From NCBI RefSeq assembly GCF_000349325.1, contig NC_020504.1, forward strand, positions 248,001 to 312,000: a stretch of DNA of 64,000 nt. The letters run 5' to 3'. The number at the start of each line of letters is the position of its first letter. Positions within the stretch are counted from its first letter, which is position 1. Shown piece by piece: positions 27,726-37,111 of the stretch. The notes beneath the pieces were generated by a model. The model saw only the letters and a list, made by a program, of their open reading frames with translations, was not told the DNA's origin and searched no databases. Both the position numbers and the translations under genes were made by a program. This DNA is from Streptomyces davaonensis JCM 4913. Lineage in GTDB: Bacteria; Actinomycetota; Actinomycetes; Streptomycetales; Streptomycetaceae.

Positions 27726-28465
27726 TGGCCACGTTCGTCACCCGCTCCCAATGGGGCGCCAGGGCACCCAAAAGCGTCAGCAACGACATCACCCCGGCCC
27801 AGGGCGGCGTGGTCGTCCATCACGTCGACGCCGTGAAGGTGGCCAAGGCCAATCACGCCGACTGCGCCGCCCAGGTGCGGGGCATCCAGAACTTCCACAT
27901 GGACTCCAACGGCTGGTCGGACATCGCCTACAGCCACCTCGCCTGCGTCCACGGCTACCTCTTCCAAGGCCGCGGCGAGTACGTCCGCACCGCCGCCCAG
28001 GGCACCACACAGGGCAACGACGACTGGTACGCGGTCTGTGCCCTGACCGGCGGCACCGCCAGCAGCTACGACACCATCACCGCCGGGCTCATCGACGCCG
28101 TCCGCCACGGCATCAACCGCCTGCGGGTGTCGGGCGGCGCCGCGCGGGCCATCACCGGCCACCGGGACCACCACGCGACGGCCTGCCCGGGCAACCTGTA
28201 CGCCAGGGTGCTCAGCGGCGAGGTCAACCCCGGCGGCGGCCCCCTGCCCTACCCCGGCGTCAATTTCCGCCAGCCGCCGACCTTCGTGCATGCCAGCGTG
28301 GCGACCTGGCAGTACCGGATGAACAGCGCGCACGGTTACTCCCTCGCCGTGGACGGCCAGTACGGGCCGGGATCCGACTCCGCCTGCCGCAGCTTCCAGT
28401 CGAGCAGGGGTCTGAGCGTGGACGGCGTCGTCGGGCCGGCCACCTGGGGCGCCACGTTCGCCTAG
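27725..28465 (+). CDS. peptidoglycan amidase (PGRP/amidase_2) with C-terminal PG-binding domain
   Basis: This encodes 246 aa. The amidase domain has FVTRSQWGARAPK, the zinc His in VVVHHVD, SDIAYSHLAC, and GHRDHHATACPGN (second His and Cys ligands). The final 60 residues are a PG_binding_1 repeat ending RGLSVDGVVGPATWG. N-acetylmuramoyl-alanine amidases cut the bond between muramic acid and the stem peptide. This frame has no signal peptide of its own. The overlapping upstream ORF carries one, so secretion is uncertain. Confidence 0.88.
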   Translation: MATFVTRSQWGARAPKSVSNDITPAQGGVVVHHVDAVKVAKANHADCAAQVRGIQNFHMDSNGWSDIAYSHLACVHGYLFQGRGEYVRTAAQGTTQGNDDWYAVCALTGGTASSYDTITAGLIDAVRHGINRLRVSGGAARAITGHRDHHATACPGNLYARVLSGEVNPGGGPLPYPGVNFRQPPTFVHASVATWQYRMNSAHGYSLAVDGQYGPGSDSACRSFQSSRGLSVDGVVGPATWGATFA

Positions 28466-28538
28466 AGCCGGCCAGAGCCCCCGCCTTCCCACGGCGTACG
28501 CCCGCAGCCGACGAACTCCACCGGGGGGACACCTCGAC

Positions 28539-30113
28539 ATGCGTTTGCCTCGCGTACTCACGATCCTGGCGGCGAGCCTCGGCCTGCTCCTCGGCGCGGT
28601 CACCGCGCCACCTGCCCACGCCCGTGCCGACGACGGCGCGGCGGCGCCGGCCCAGTGGCGCAGCTACTGGGTGGACGCGTTCAACCCGGGCATCTACACA
28701 CCCGCCCAGGTCACGGCCCTGGTCGAGGACGCGTTGGACGTCAACGCCAACGTCCTGATCGTGCAGACGGCCCGGCGCTACGACTGCTTCTGCAACAACG
28801 CCCTGTACCCGCGCACCGACGCCGCGATCGCCCCGGAGCCCTACGACCCGCTGGCGGAAGTTGTCCGGCAGGGACACGCGGCCGGGCTGCAGGTGCACGC
28901 CTGGGTCAACGTCAACACCATGTGGAACAGCAGCACCCCGCCCCGCTCCCCGGCCCACGTCTTCAACCAGCACGGCCCGAACGCCACCGGAGCCGACCGC
29001 TGGCTCAACAAGAAGGCCGACGGCCAGGAACGGGTGGGTGCCAACGCCTATGTGGACCCCGGCCATCCGGCGGCCGTCGACTACATCGTCCGCGGCATCC
29101 AGAGCATCGTGCGCAACTACGACGTGGACGGCGTCAACCTCGACTACGTCCGCTACCCGGACGGCAGTTCCACCACCACCCACAGCGACTGGGGCTACAA
29201 CGCCGTGTCCGTCGCCCGCTTCCAGCAGACGACGGGCCGGACGGACGTACCCCTGCCGTCCGACACCGCCTGGAGCGACTGGCGGCGCAGCCAGGTCACC
29301 CAGCTGGTGCGCAGGATCTATCTCGGAGTCTGGGAGGTCGACCCGCGGGCCCGCCTGTCGATGGACGCCATCACCTACGGACACGGGCCGCAGGCGGTCG
29401 GCGGCTGGCGGGCCACCCGCACGTACGCCGAGGTCCTGCAGGACTGGGCGGGATGGCTGGACGAGGGGATCATGGACACCGCCGTGACCATGAACTACAA
29501 GCGCAACTGGAGTCCGGACCAGGCGCAGATGTTCTCCGAGTGGTCCGAGTTCCTGGCCGACCACCAGGGCGAGCGGCAGGCGGTCAACGGACCCGCCCTG
29601 TACCTGAACGGCGTCGCGGACTCGCTCAGCCAGGTCAGGGAGGCGCTGAGCCCCAGCGCGGCAGGCAACACCGCGGCCGGCTGGAGCGGCTACTCCTACG
29701 CCGCCCCCAGCAAGGACGTGGCGGCCAACGGCGTGGCGGCCGAGCGGGCCAAACTGGTGCAGGCGCTGACGCGGGGCGAGGACGCGCCGTTCAGCAACGA
29801 GGCGGCGGTGCCCGGCATGCCGTGGAAGACGGCACCCCGGGACGGGCACGTGACCGGCAGGCTGGTGCTCCGGAGCGGCGACCCGCTGGACCAGGTACCG
29901 GTGACGCTCGCCCCGCTCACCGGCGGCGGCCGCAAGACCGCCCGGCTCAGCGACGGCTCGGGCTGGTTCGGCTTCGCCCATGTGCAACCAGGTCTGTATC
30001 TCCTCACCCTCTCCCTGCCGGAGGATGTGATCGGCGCTCCGAAGACCGTGGTGAGAGTGACGAAAGGCAGCATCGCGAAAACGGCGTTCCCGCCGTTCCT
30101 CACCATGCCATGA
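28539..30113 (+). CDS. secreted glycosyl hydrolase-like 10 (DUF187-type) protein
   Basis: This encodes 524 aa from ATG 28539. The signal peptide spans residues 1-30 (LTILAASLGLLLGAVTAPPAHA). The barrel domain shows YWVDAFNPGIYTPAQV, VHAWVNVNTMWNS, AYVDPGHPA, YDVDGVNLDYVRYPD (likely acid residues) and TVTMNYKRNW-type segments, as in the GHL10 family of putative glycosidases. The C-terminal 85 residues resemble a carboxypeptidase-regulatory beta-sandwich (GHVTGRLVLRSGDPLDQVPV). It follows the amidase by 73 bp, suggesting a joint role in wall or polysaccharide turnover. Confidence 0.85.
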   Translation: MRLPRVLTILAASLGLLLGAVTAPPAHARADDGAAAPAQWRSYWVDAFNPGIYTPAQVTALVEDALDVNANVLIVQTARRYDCFCNNALYPRTDAAIAPEPYDPLAEVVRQGHAAGLQVHAWVNVNTMWNSSTPPRSPAHVFNQHGPNATGADRWLNKKADGQERVGANAYVDPGHPAAVDYIVRGIQSIVRNYDVDGVNLDYVRYPDGSSTTTHSDWGYNAVSVARFQQTTGRTDVPLPSDTAWSDWRRSQVTQLVRRIYLGVWEVDPRARLSMDAITYGHGPQAVGGWRATRTYAEVLQDWAGWLDEGIMDTAVTMNYKRNWSPDQAQMFSEWSEFLADHQGERQAVNGPALYLNGVADSLSQVREALSPSAAGNTAAGWSGYSYAAPSKDVAANGVAAERAKLVQALTRGEDAPFSNEAAVPGMPWKTAPRDGHVTGRLVLRSGDPLDQVPVTLAPLTGGGRKTARLSDGSGWFGFAHVQPGLYLLTLSLPEDVIGAPKTVVRVTKGSIAKTAFPPFLTMP

Positions 30114-31388
30114 CGCCCGCAACTGCGACTGTAGGGAGCACAGCACCGACCCGGACGGGGCCGCTCAAGCCGTCGCGTCACGCCCGCCGTCCTCGGGGAC
30201 GACTTCACCGGACGCGACCCCTCCTCGTTCCGCGACCGCAGGGCTCATACGGTCGGCTCGAGGTGTGTAGTGGCACCGGGCCTGGCCTCACCGCTCGCCA
30301 TGTCGTGGTGCCGCCCGAGGACCACTCACCCTTGGCGTCGGCGGATACGACGTACACCCGCACGCCACCGCCCGCGGTGGCCGAGCACGCCGGCGCCCGC
30401 GTGATCCGCGCCCGTGACCTCGCCGGACTCCACGTCCAGCGCCGCCCCGCCAGCGTGTGCTTCACCTTCGCCCTGTTCACCGAAGGCGAGCCCCAGCAGG
30501 GCGCCGCCGCAACCCACCAAGCACTGGGCCACGCCAGCCGCGTCGACTCCACACTGGTGACCTCCCGGCTCAACACCCTTTCGGACGCCGCCCGCCCCTA
30601 CCGGGCCCCTGCGGTGGGCGATGTACGCACCCGTGCGGCGACCTCGCTGCCGCCCGGCATGCCACCGTCGCGGCCTGAGACCATCGCACGCCAGGGAAGC
30701 ACTCCCGACGCAGTCCCCCGAACCAGCTGTCCCCCGCCCTCCCCCGCGCCGACGGCGACCCGCTCTCGGCGTACGAGAAGCGGCGCCGTCCGCCGCTGGA
30801 CGTCTGGCGCTGGCACCACCCGCTGCACGGCGGCGGCAGTCACCTCCGGCCCGACGAGCCGAGGGCATTGAAGGAGTGGATTCTCCTACGAACCCGCAGG
30901 CACCGCAGAAGGCAATCGCACGCCGACACACGCAAGTCAGCCGGGGCCAAGACCGGGGCAACAGAGAGGGTCTCCCCCGCACTCGAGTTGAGATCCCGTT
31001 CGATCAGAACCGCCCGTTTCTGGGCCGTCGAACGGTGCTCAACTACAACCAACGCTGACAACCGGCGACGGCTAGTTCGCAGGTCGCAGCATTGACCACC
31101 CACATGGCAGCTCGGTGCAGGCGGCCGCGGCACCGCCGCCTCCCCCGCGGCCACAGCATCGCCGGCTACGCGTCCGGGCGCTCCCGCGTCCGCCTGGTCT
31201 CGCACAGCGGAATCACCCTGGCACCGATCCCGGGGTGGCCGGCCGCGAGCGATCAACACCGATCACACGCAGGACCTCCTGCGGCCTGTTCGGCCGACCT
31301 GATACACCGGCGTACCGCGCGCGGACGCGGAGGTCGACCAGCCGCGAGGCGCGCCGGCGCGTTCCCGGACCCGCGTCGAGCCGAGCCC
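30114..31388. other. 1.3-kb region without an intact gene
   Basis: Short stretches look coding. One is AVLGDDFTG near 30187, and another is LSAYEKRRRPPLDVWRWHHP near 30765 on the plus strand. Neither extends into a recognisable family and stops interrupt both. I treat the region as decayed sequence upstream of the sulfur island. Confidence 0.4.
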
Positions 31389-31389
31389 T

Positions 31390-31474
31390 TACCCCTCGGG
31401 TAAATACCCCCAGGGGTATTTGACGCTACCCCGTTGGCCGCCGTACTCTCGCCAGAGAGATACCCCCGGGGGTA
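31390..31474. promoter_or_regulatory. three CstR-type operators before the first sulfur operon
   Basis: Sites are 31390-31403 (TACCCCTCGGGTAA, imperfect), 31403-31420 (AA-TACCCC-CA-GGGGTA-TT) and 31461-31474 (TACCCC-CG-GGGGTA). The last lies 17 bp before the ATG. The pattern is the type expected for CsoR/CstR repressors, whose gene is at 41603. Confidence 0.8.
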
Positions 31475-31491
31475 ATTGAGGAGGTAACGAA

Positions 31492-31812
31492 ATGGCTCGT
31501 GAAGTGACACAGGAGGCGTTCGCCGCGGCGTGGGCCGACGGCCCGCTCACGGTCGACGTACGGGAGGCGGAGGAGTACGCGACTGGGCACATCCCCGGGG
31601 CACGGCTGATGCCGCTGCGCACCGTGCCCGCCCGCCTCGGAGAGCTGCCCACCGACCGACCGGTGTACGTGATCTGCGCCAGCGGCAACCGCAGCAAGAC
31701 GGCCGCCGACTGGATGACCTCCCAGGGCATCGATGCCTACTCCGTGGCCGGCGGCACCGGCGCCTGGGCCCGCGGCGGCCGTCCCGTCGCGGCCGGTATG
31801 CACGCGGCCTGA
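31492..31812 (+). CDS. single-domain rhodanese sulfurtransferase
   Basis: This encodes 106 aa with GAGGAGG before ATG 31492. The rhodanese fold shows TVDVREAEEYATGHIPGA and the catalytic Cys in VICASGNRSKTA. Rhodaneses move sulfane sulfur between thiosulfate, persulfides and thiol acceptors. It is the first gene after three operators and probably co-transcribed with the sulfide:quinone reductase 41 bp downstream. Confidence 0.9.
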   Translation: MAREVTQEAFAAAWADGPLTVDVREAEEYATGHIPGARLMPLRTVPARLGELPTDRPVYVICASGNRSKTAADWMTSQGIDAYSVAGGTGAWARGGRPVAAGMHAA

Positions 31813-31853
31813 CGCCCCCCGCCCCGCACGGCCCCATGGGAAAGGAGCCCGAC

Positions 31854-33083
31854 TTGGCCGCCACCCCCTCCCCCACCGACGAACCACTCGTCGGCCGTCA
31901 TCGAGTCGCCGTCATCGGCGGCGGCAGTGCCGGCATCAGCGTCGCGGCCCGCCTGCGCCGCGCCGGCGTCCGCGACATCACCCTGATCGAACCGTCCGAC
32001 ACGCACTGGTACCAGCCGCTGTGGACCCTGGTCGGAGGCGGCCAGGCGCCCCTGCGCATCAGCCGTCGCCCCGAGGGGTCGGTCATACCCGACGGTGTGC
32101 GATGGATCCGCCGCCGCGCCCTGGCCGTCGACCCCGACACCCGCGTGGTGACACTCTCCGACGGCGCCGAACTCACCTACGAGCACCTCGTGATGGCGCC
32201 GGGCCTGCACCTGGACTGGGGCGGCGTGCCGGGGCTGGCGGAGGCGGTCGGTCACGACGTGGTGAGCAGCAACTACGCACCCGAGTACGCCCCGCGCACC
32301 TGGGAGCTGATCCGGCAGATGCGCTCGGGCACGGCCGTCTTCACCCACCCGGCGTCCCCGCTGAAGTGCGGCGGCGCCCCGCAGAAGATCGCCTACCTGG
32401 CCGCCGACCACTGGCGCAGGCGGAAGGTGCTCGACAACATCCGGATCGTCCTCGTCCTCCCCGACCCGACGATGTTCAAGGTCCCCGCCTGGTCTCAGGT
32501 ACTGGAGAAGGTGGCCGACCGGTACGGCATCGAGGTGCGGCTGCGCTCGGAGATGACCGCCGTCGACGGCAACCGCCGCGAGATCAGCGTCGCCGACCAC
32601 GCGAGCGGCACGAAGGAGACCCTCGGCTACGACTTCCTGCACGCCGTGCCGCCACAGCGCGCCCCCGACTGGGTCAAGACCGGTCCGCTCGCCGATCCGG
32701 CCAGCCCGCAGGGTTTCGTCGCCGCCGACCGGCACACCCTTCAACACCCGACCTATGACAACGTCTTCGCCCTCGGCGACGTGGCAAACCTGCCCACTTC
32801 CAAGACCGGCGCGGCCGTACGCAAGCAGGCCCCGGTGGTCGCGGCGAATCTGCTGGACGTGATGAACGGCCGCTCTCCGTCGCGCCGCTACGACGGCTAC
32901 ACATCCTGCCCGCTGGTGACGGCCCGCGACCGGATGCTGCTCGCCGAGTTCGACTACGACCTGCGCCCCTCGCCCACCTTCCCGCTGATCGACACGTTCA
33001 AGGAGCGGCGGGACATGTGGGTGTTCAAGAGGTACATACTGCCGCCGGCGTACTGGCACGGCATGCTCACCGGCCGCCTCTGA
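31854..33083 (+). CDS. sqr: sulfide:quinone oxidoreductase, human-like type
   Basis: This encodes 409 aa. The TTG at 31854 is chosen because AAGGAG lies 6 bp before it; an ATG at 31836 is also in frame. FAD site VAVIGGGSAGISVAARL, then the first redox Cys in SPLKCGGAPQKIAYL (about residue 171) and the second in GYTSCPLVT (about 352). This cysteine pattern is that of the SQOR/type II group. The enzyme oxidises sulfide to persulfide and passes electrons to quinone at the membrane face. Its C-terminus (RYILPPAYWHGML) is the usual membrane-contact helix. Confidence 0.88.
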   Translation: MAATPSPTDEPLVGRHRVAVIGGGSAGISVAARLRRAGVRDITLIEPSDTHWYQPLWTLVGGGQAPLRISRRPEGSVIPDGVRWIRRRALAVDPDTRVVTLSDGAELTYEHLVMAPGLHLDWGGVPGLAEAVGHDVVSSNYAPEYAPRTWELIRQMRSGTAVFTHPASPLKCGGAPQKIAYLAADHWRRRKVLDNIRIVLVLPDPTMFKVPAWSQVLEKVADRYGIEVRLRSEMTAVDGNRREISVADHASGTKETLGYDFLHAVPPQRAPDWVKTGPLADPASPQGFVAADRHTLQHPTYDNVFALGDVANLPTSKTGAAVRKQAPVVAANLLDVMNGRSPSRRYDGYTSCPLVTARDRMLLAEFDYDLRPSPTFPLIDTFKERRDMWVFKRYILPPAYWHGMLTGRL

Positions 33084-33161
33084 CCGGCCGGCCCGGGCAT
33101 CCCCCGACCCGGGCCGGCCACCGCCCCGCCCTCCGACAAGGGCTGACCAAACCCTTCTGTA

Positions 33162-33175
33162 TACCCCCCGGGGTA
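33162..33175. promoter_or_regulatory. CstR-type operator TACCCC-CC-GGGGTA
   Basis: A perfect dyad 34 bp upstream of the persulfide dioxygenase start. Confidence 0.8.
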
Positions 33176-33209
33176 ATTCATTCCCATGCGACCTGGAGGT
33201 CACCCGACC

Positions 33210-34595
33210 ATGTTCTTCGCCCAGTACTACCTCGACTGCCTCTCGCAGGCGTCCTACTTGATCGCCGACGAGACCACGGGCCGGGCCGTCGTCGTCGACC
33301 CGCGCCGCGACGTCTCGGAGTACCTCGCCGACGCCGCTGCCCACGGCTTCACCATCGAGGCCGTCGTCAACACCCACTTCCACGCCGACTTCCTCGCCGG
33401 CCACCTGGAGCTGGCCGACCGCACCGGCGCGTGGATCGGCTACGGGCAGCGCGCCGAAGCCGAGTACCCCATCCGCAAGCTGACCGACGGGGAGCGGATC
33501 AACCTCGGCGACGTCCAGCTCCAGATCCTCGAAACCCCGGGCCACACCCCCGAGTCGATCAGTGTGCTGGTGTACGAGCACACCGGCGACACCGTCCCCT
33601 ACGGGGTGCTGACGGGTGACGCGCTGTTCATCGGTGACGTCGGCCGGCCCGACCTGCTCGCCTCGATCGGCGTGACCGCCGACGAACTCGGCCACATGCT
33701 CTACGACACCATCCAGCACAAGCTGATGGCCCTGCCCGACGCGGTCCGGGTCTTTCCCGCGCACGGGGCCGGCTCGGCCTGCGGCAAGAACCTCTCCACC
33801 CAGCGCCAGTCCTCCATCGGCGAGCAGCGCGTCACCAACTACGCCTGCCGCCCGATGAGCGAAGAGAAGTTCGTCGAGCTGGTGACGGCCGGACAGCCCT
33901 CCGCGCCCGCCTACTTCGTCTACGACGCCATCCTCAACCGCAAGGAGCACGGCCTGTTCGACGCGGCGGCCGCACCGCAGCCCCTGTCGGTCGAGGAGTT
34001 CATGCAGCGGCGCGCGGCCGGCGCGGTCGTCCTCGACGCCCGTTCACCGCAGGACTTCGCGCCCGGGTATCTGCGCGGCTCGGTCAACGTGCCCGCGGAC
34101 GGCCGCTTCGCCGAGCAGGCGGGCATGGTCGTCGGCCCCGAGCAGGAGGTCGTCGTGGTGGCGCCGCAGGACCGTGAGGAGGAGGTCGTCACCCGGCTCG
34201 CCCGGATCGGCTTCGACAAGGTCGGCGGGTATCTGCGCGAACCCGAGGGCGCCTTCCCCGCCCTGGCCGACGACATGGTGCAGGCCAGCCGCCTGACCGC
34301 CGACGAGCTGCGCGGGCTCCTGGACGGCGGCGAACCTCCGCTGGTGCTCGACGTGCGCAACACCGCCGAACGCGAAGAGGGCTTCATCGAGGGCTCGCTG
34401 CACATCCCGCTGGCCGAACTGGCACGCCGCCTGGACGAGATCCCGGCCGACCGGTCCCTGGTCGTGCACTGCGCGGGCGGCCACCGCTCCTCGATCGCCG
34501 CCAGCCTGCTCCGGCACAAGGGCCGCACCGACGTCTCCGACCTGCTCGGTGGCTACGGCGCCTGGCTGGCCCAGCCCGCGCCCGCCGACGTCTGA
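33210..34595 (+). CDS. cstB: CstB-like persulfide dioxygenase-rhodanese fusion
   Basis: This encodes 461 aa from ATG 33210 (TGGAGG before it). The N-terminal beta-lactamase-fold domain has THFHADFLAGH and TGDALFIGDVGRPD metal ligands, as in ETHE1. A middle rhodanese-like domain (VVLDARSPQDFAPGYLRG) lacks the Cys, with VVAPQDREE in its place. The C-terminal rhodanese has it in VHCAGGHRSS (about residue 421). MBL plus pseudo-rhodanese plus rhodanese is the CstB arrangement. The reaction is oxidation of low-molecular-weight persulfide to sulfite or thiosulfate. A CstR operator precedes it. Confidence 0.88.
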   Translation: MFFAQYYLDCLSQASYLIADETTGRAVVVDPRRDVSEYLADAAAHGFTIEAVVNTHFHADFLAGHLELADRTGAWIGYGQRAEAEYPIRKLTDGERINLGDVQLQILETPGHTPESISVLVYEHTGDTVPYGVLTGDALFIGDVGRPDLLASIGVTADELGHMLYDTIQHKLMALPDAVRVFPAHGAGSACGKNLSTQRQSSIGEQRVTNYACRPMSEEKFVELVTAGQPSAPAYFVYDAILNRKEHGLFDAAAAPQPLSVEEFMQRRAAGAVVLDARSPQDFAPGYLRGSVNVPADGRFAEQAGMVVGPEQEVVVVAPQDREEEVVTRLARIGFDKVGGYLREPEGAFPALADDMVQASRLTADELRGLLDGGEPPLVLDVRNTAEREEGFIEGSLHIPLAELARRLDEIPADRSLVVHCAGGHRSSIAASLLRHKGRTDVSDLLGGYGAWLAQPAPADV

Positions 34596-34681
34596 CCCGC
34601 CGCGCCCCGGGCGGCGACCGCGGCGTCGGCCGCCGCCCGCCCATCGACACAGAACGCTTCACCGACAGCAGGGAACCCCCG

Positions 34682-35263
34682 ATGACCCTCCACGCCGACA
34701 AACCACGCCTCGACCCCGCCGCCCTGCGCGAGCTGACCCGCTCCGGCGAAGGCCCGCGCCTGCTGGACGTGCGCACGCCCGGCGAGTTCCGCACCGCCCA
34801 CATCCCCGGCTCCTACAACGTCCCCCTCGACACCCTGCGCGAGCACCGCGCCGAGCTGCTGAACCACCTCGACGAGGACGTCATCCTCGTCTGTCGCTCC
34901 GGCGCCCGCGCCGCCCAGGCCGAACAGGCGCTCGCCGAGGGCGGATTGCCCAACCTGCGTGTCCTCGACGGCGGCGTCATGGCCTGGGAGTCCGCCGGCG
35001 GCCCGCTCACCCGCGGGCCCGCCCGCTGGGACCTGGAACGCCAGGTCCGGCTCGTCGCCGGAAGCCTGGTGCTGGTGACCGGGGCCGCGGGCCTGTTCGT
35101 GCCCGGGCTGCACCTGATCGGCACGGCCGTCGGTGCGGGGCTGACCGTCGCCGCGCTCACCAACACCTGTGCGATGGGCATGCTGTTGTCGAAGCTGCCC
35201 TACAACCGCGGCCCGCGCACCGACCTCGACACGGTGGTCGCCGCCCTGAGGGACGCCCCGTGA
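34682..35263 (+). CDS. membrane-anchored rhodanese (YgaP-like)
   Basis: This encodes 193 aa. The N-terminal rhodanese shows LLDVRTPGEFRTAHIPG and the catalytic Cys in LVCRSGARAAQA. The C-terminal 70 residues form two transmembrane helices (VAGSLVLVTGAAGLFVPGLHL and AVGAGLTVAALTNTCAMGML) of the DUF2892 type, as in YgaP. It is in the operon with the persulfide dioxygenase and overlaps the exporter gene downstream by GTGA, suggesting it delivers sulfur species to or from the membrane. Confidence 0.87.
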   Translation: MTLHADKPRLDPAALRELTRSGEGPRLLDVRTPGEFRTAHIPGSYNVPLDTLREHRAELLNHLDEDVILVCRSGARAAQAEQALAEGGLPNLRVLDGGVMAWESAGGPLTRGPARWDLERQVRLVAGSLVLVTGAAGLFVPGLHLIGTAVGAGLTVAALTNTCAMGMLLSKLPYNRGPRTDLDTVVAALRDAP

Positions 35264-36180
35264 TCGCCGCCGTCATCGCCGCGTCCCTGCTCATCGGCGT
35301 CAGTCTCGGAGTCCTGGGCGGCGGCGGGTCCATCCTGACCGTGCCCATCCTGATCTACCTGGCCGGAATGGAGACCAAGGAGGCCATCGCCACCTCGCTG
35401 TTCGTCGTCGGCGTCACCAGCGCCGCGGGCGTCGTCTCGCACGCCCGCGCCGGACGCGTTCGGTGGCGTACCGGGCTGCTGTTCGGTCTGGCCGGCATGA
35501 CCGGCGCCTACGCGGGCGGACGCCTGGCGGGGTTCATCCCCGGCACCGTCCTGCTCATCGCGTTCGCCCTCATGATGATCGCCACCGCCGTCGCCATGAT
35601 CCGCGGCCGCCGGAAGGCAACGACGAAGACCCATCACGAACTCCCCGTCCTCCACGTCCTGCTCGACGGCATCGTCGTCGGGCTGGTCACCGGACTGGTC
35701 GGCGCGGGCGGCGGCTTCCTCGTCGTACCGGCGCTCGCCCTGCTCGGCGGCCTGCCGATGACCGTCGCGGTCGGCACCTCCCTGCTGGTCATCTCCATGA
35801 AGTCCTTCGCAGGGCTGGCCGGTTACCTCGCCACCGTGCACATCGACTGGGGCTTCGCTGCGCTCGTCACGGCCGCCGCCGTCGTCGGCAGCCTGCTCGG
35901 CGGCCTGCTCGCCGGGCGCATCCCGCAAGACGCGCTGCGCAAGTCCTTCGGCTGGTTCGTCGCTGTCATGGGGGTGTTCGTCCTCGGCCAGCAGATCGGC
36001 TCCGATCTGCGTCACACGCTGCTCACCAGCCCTTGGACGTGGGCCTGCGCGGCCGCGGCGGCGGGTGTCGGGGTCAGCTGGTACCTGCTCAGGCGTATCG
36101 CGCGCACGCCGGAGCGGACGAGCACCACCCCGGCGGTGCCGGACACCGAAAGCCCTGACTCCCTCATCACCCGCCCCTGA
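35260..36180 (+). CDS. TauE/SafE family sulfite/sulfonate exporter
   Basis: This encodes 306 aa from GTG 35260. Two repeated modules are typical: IGVSLGVLGGGGSILTVPIL and GLVTGLVGAGGGFLVVPALA. There are about eight transmembrane segments. The Arg-rich loop MIRGRRKATTKTHH separates the halves. TauE/SafE proteins export sulfite or organosulfonates. Placed after a persulfide dioxygenase, it probably removes the sulfite that enzyme makes. Translation is coupled to the rhodanese gene before it. Confidence 0.9.
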   Translation: MIAAVIAASLLIGVSLGVLGGGGSILTVPILIYLAGMETKEAIATSLFVVGVTSAAGVVSHARAGRVRWRTGLLFGLAGMTGAYAGGRLAGFIPGTVLLIAFALMMIATAVAMIRGRRKATTKTHHELPVLHVLLDGIVVGLVTGLVGAGGGFLVVPALALLGGLPMTVAVGTSLLVISMKSFAGLAGYLATVHIDWGFAALVTAAAVVGSLLGGLLAGRIPQDALRKSFGWFVAVMGVFVLGQQIGSDLRHTLLTSPWTWACAAAAAGVGVSWYLLRRIARTPERTSTTPAVPDTESPDSLITRP

Positions 36181-36246
36181 GCGCAGCGCCGCGGAGCAGG
36201 CGTCCGTGCGAGGGAACAATGCGGACTCGCGGAGCGCTGTGACAAA

Positions 36247-36260
36247 TACCCCTCAGGGTA
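36247..36260. promoter_or_regulatory. CstR-type operator TACCCC-TC-AGGGTA
   Basis: One mismatch in the right arm. It lies 62 bp upstream of the 96-aa gene. Confidence 0.65.
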
Positions 36261-36321
36261 TCCAGGTCGCAGACAGCGCGACCGGGGACTGCCACTCACC
36301 CGGCGAAGGAGCGTGAGCACG

Positions 36322-36612
36322 ATGGCGACCACAGACCGTGACCGGCCCGCTACGAGCGGGGACAGCTACGTCGTGACCACCTGCGGGCGCAGGATCGGCG
36401 TGCGGCGCCTGGAGCTCGCGCCTGCGGAGCGGCCCATCAGCCGGGTCGCTCTGGACGTGGGCCGGGACCAGGGCGGCGAACCGGGAGTGTGGGCGGCCCT
36501 CACCGCCGACGAGGCACGTGACCTGGCCCGTCTGCTCCTCCTGCACGCCGCCCTGGCCGAGCGCGGCACCGAGCCCGTCGAGGCGACGCGGGAGGAGGCC
36601 CCCTCACCGTGA
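36322..36612 (+). CDS. hypothetical protein of the sulfur island (96 aa)
   Basis: The ATG at 36322 has AAGGAG 10 bp before it; a GTG at 36313 is too close to that site. The sequence VVTTCGRRIGVRRLELAPAE is followed by a helix AALTADEARDLARLLLLHAA. This resembles small actinomycete proteins of unknown role. One Cys (about residue 19) is present. Its own CstR operator makes it a likely member of the persulfide regulon. It converges on the DsrE-like gene. Confidence 0.65.
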   Translation: MATTDRDRPATSGDSYVVTTCGRRIGVRRLELAPAERPISRVALDVGRDQGGEPGVWAALTADEARDLARLLLLHAALAERGTEPVEATREEAPSP

Positions 36613-36623
36613 AGCCGGATAGC

Positions 36624-37097
36624 TCAGGTGTAGATGATCTGGCCGGCGGCCGCGCGTTCGTAGAACTCGCCGACAGTGATGATCCCCTGCACCTGCTCGA
36701 CGAGGTCGTCCTTGTCGAGTTCGAAGAGGTCCACCGACGCCTTGCAGGCGTAGATGCCCGCGCCGGTGTCGGCGATCATCTCGATGAACTCGGGGATCGG
36801 CGGGATGTCGAGCCGGTCCATCTTCCGTTCCATGTAGCGCGTGACCAGGTCGGGCACGCCCGGGAAGCCGCCCAGCAGGGTCGGCAGGTGCAGCCCGGGG
36901 TTGCCGACCGTGGCGAGCTTGATGTGCTCCCAGCGCTTCTTCGTGATGGCGTCAAGGCCGAAGAAGGTGAAGAACAGGTCGGCCTCGATGCCCTCGGCGC
37001 GGGCGCCGTTGGCCATGATCAGGGCTGGGTAGATCCCCTCGAGTGACCCCTTGGAGACGATGATCGAGACCTTCTCGATCGTGGCGGTGTCGGCCAT
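36624..37097 (-). CDS. DsrE/DsrF/DrsH-like sulfur carrier protein
   Basis: This encodes 157 aa from ATG 37095-37097 behind GGAGCG. The N-terminus KVSIIVSKGSLEGIYPALIMA and GIEADLFFTFFGLD fit the DsrE2/DrsH-like family. The single Cys in GAGIYACKASVDLF is the likely sulfur-carrying residue. It is last in a minus-strand operon SQR - TusE/DsrC-like - DsrE-like, which gives a pathway sulfide to persulfide to protein-bound sulfane sulfur. Confidence 0.85.
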   Translation of the reverse strand: MADTATIEKVSIIVSKGSLEGIYPALIMANGARAEGIEADLFFTFFGLDAITKKRWEHIKLATVGNPGLHLPTLLGGFPGVPDLVTRYMERKMDRLDIPPIPEFIEMIADTGAGIYACKASVDLFELDKDDLVEQVQGIITVGEFYERAAAGQIIYT

Positions 37098-37111
37098 GAG
37101 CGCACGCTCCT

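Noticed and set aside
30187..30575. possible four-carbon acid sugar kinase remnant (VLGDDFTG, RVDSTL)
   Set aside because: Two short matches only, no continuous frame or correct spacing could be confirmed.
31737..33950. 737-codon open frame on the minus strand opposite the SQR and cstB genes
   Set aside because: It is a GC-bias shadow: no family motif, Val/Gly/Arg/Asp-rich composition, and it crosses two well-supported genes and their operator.
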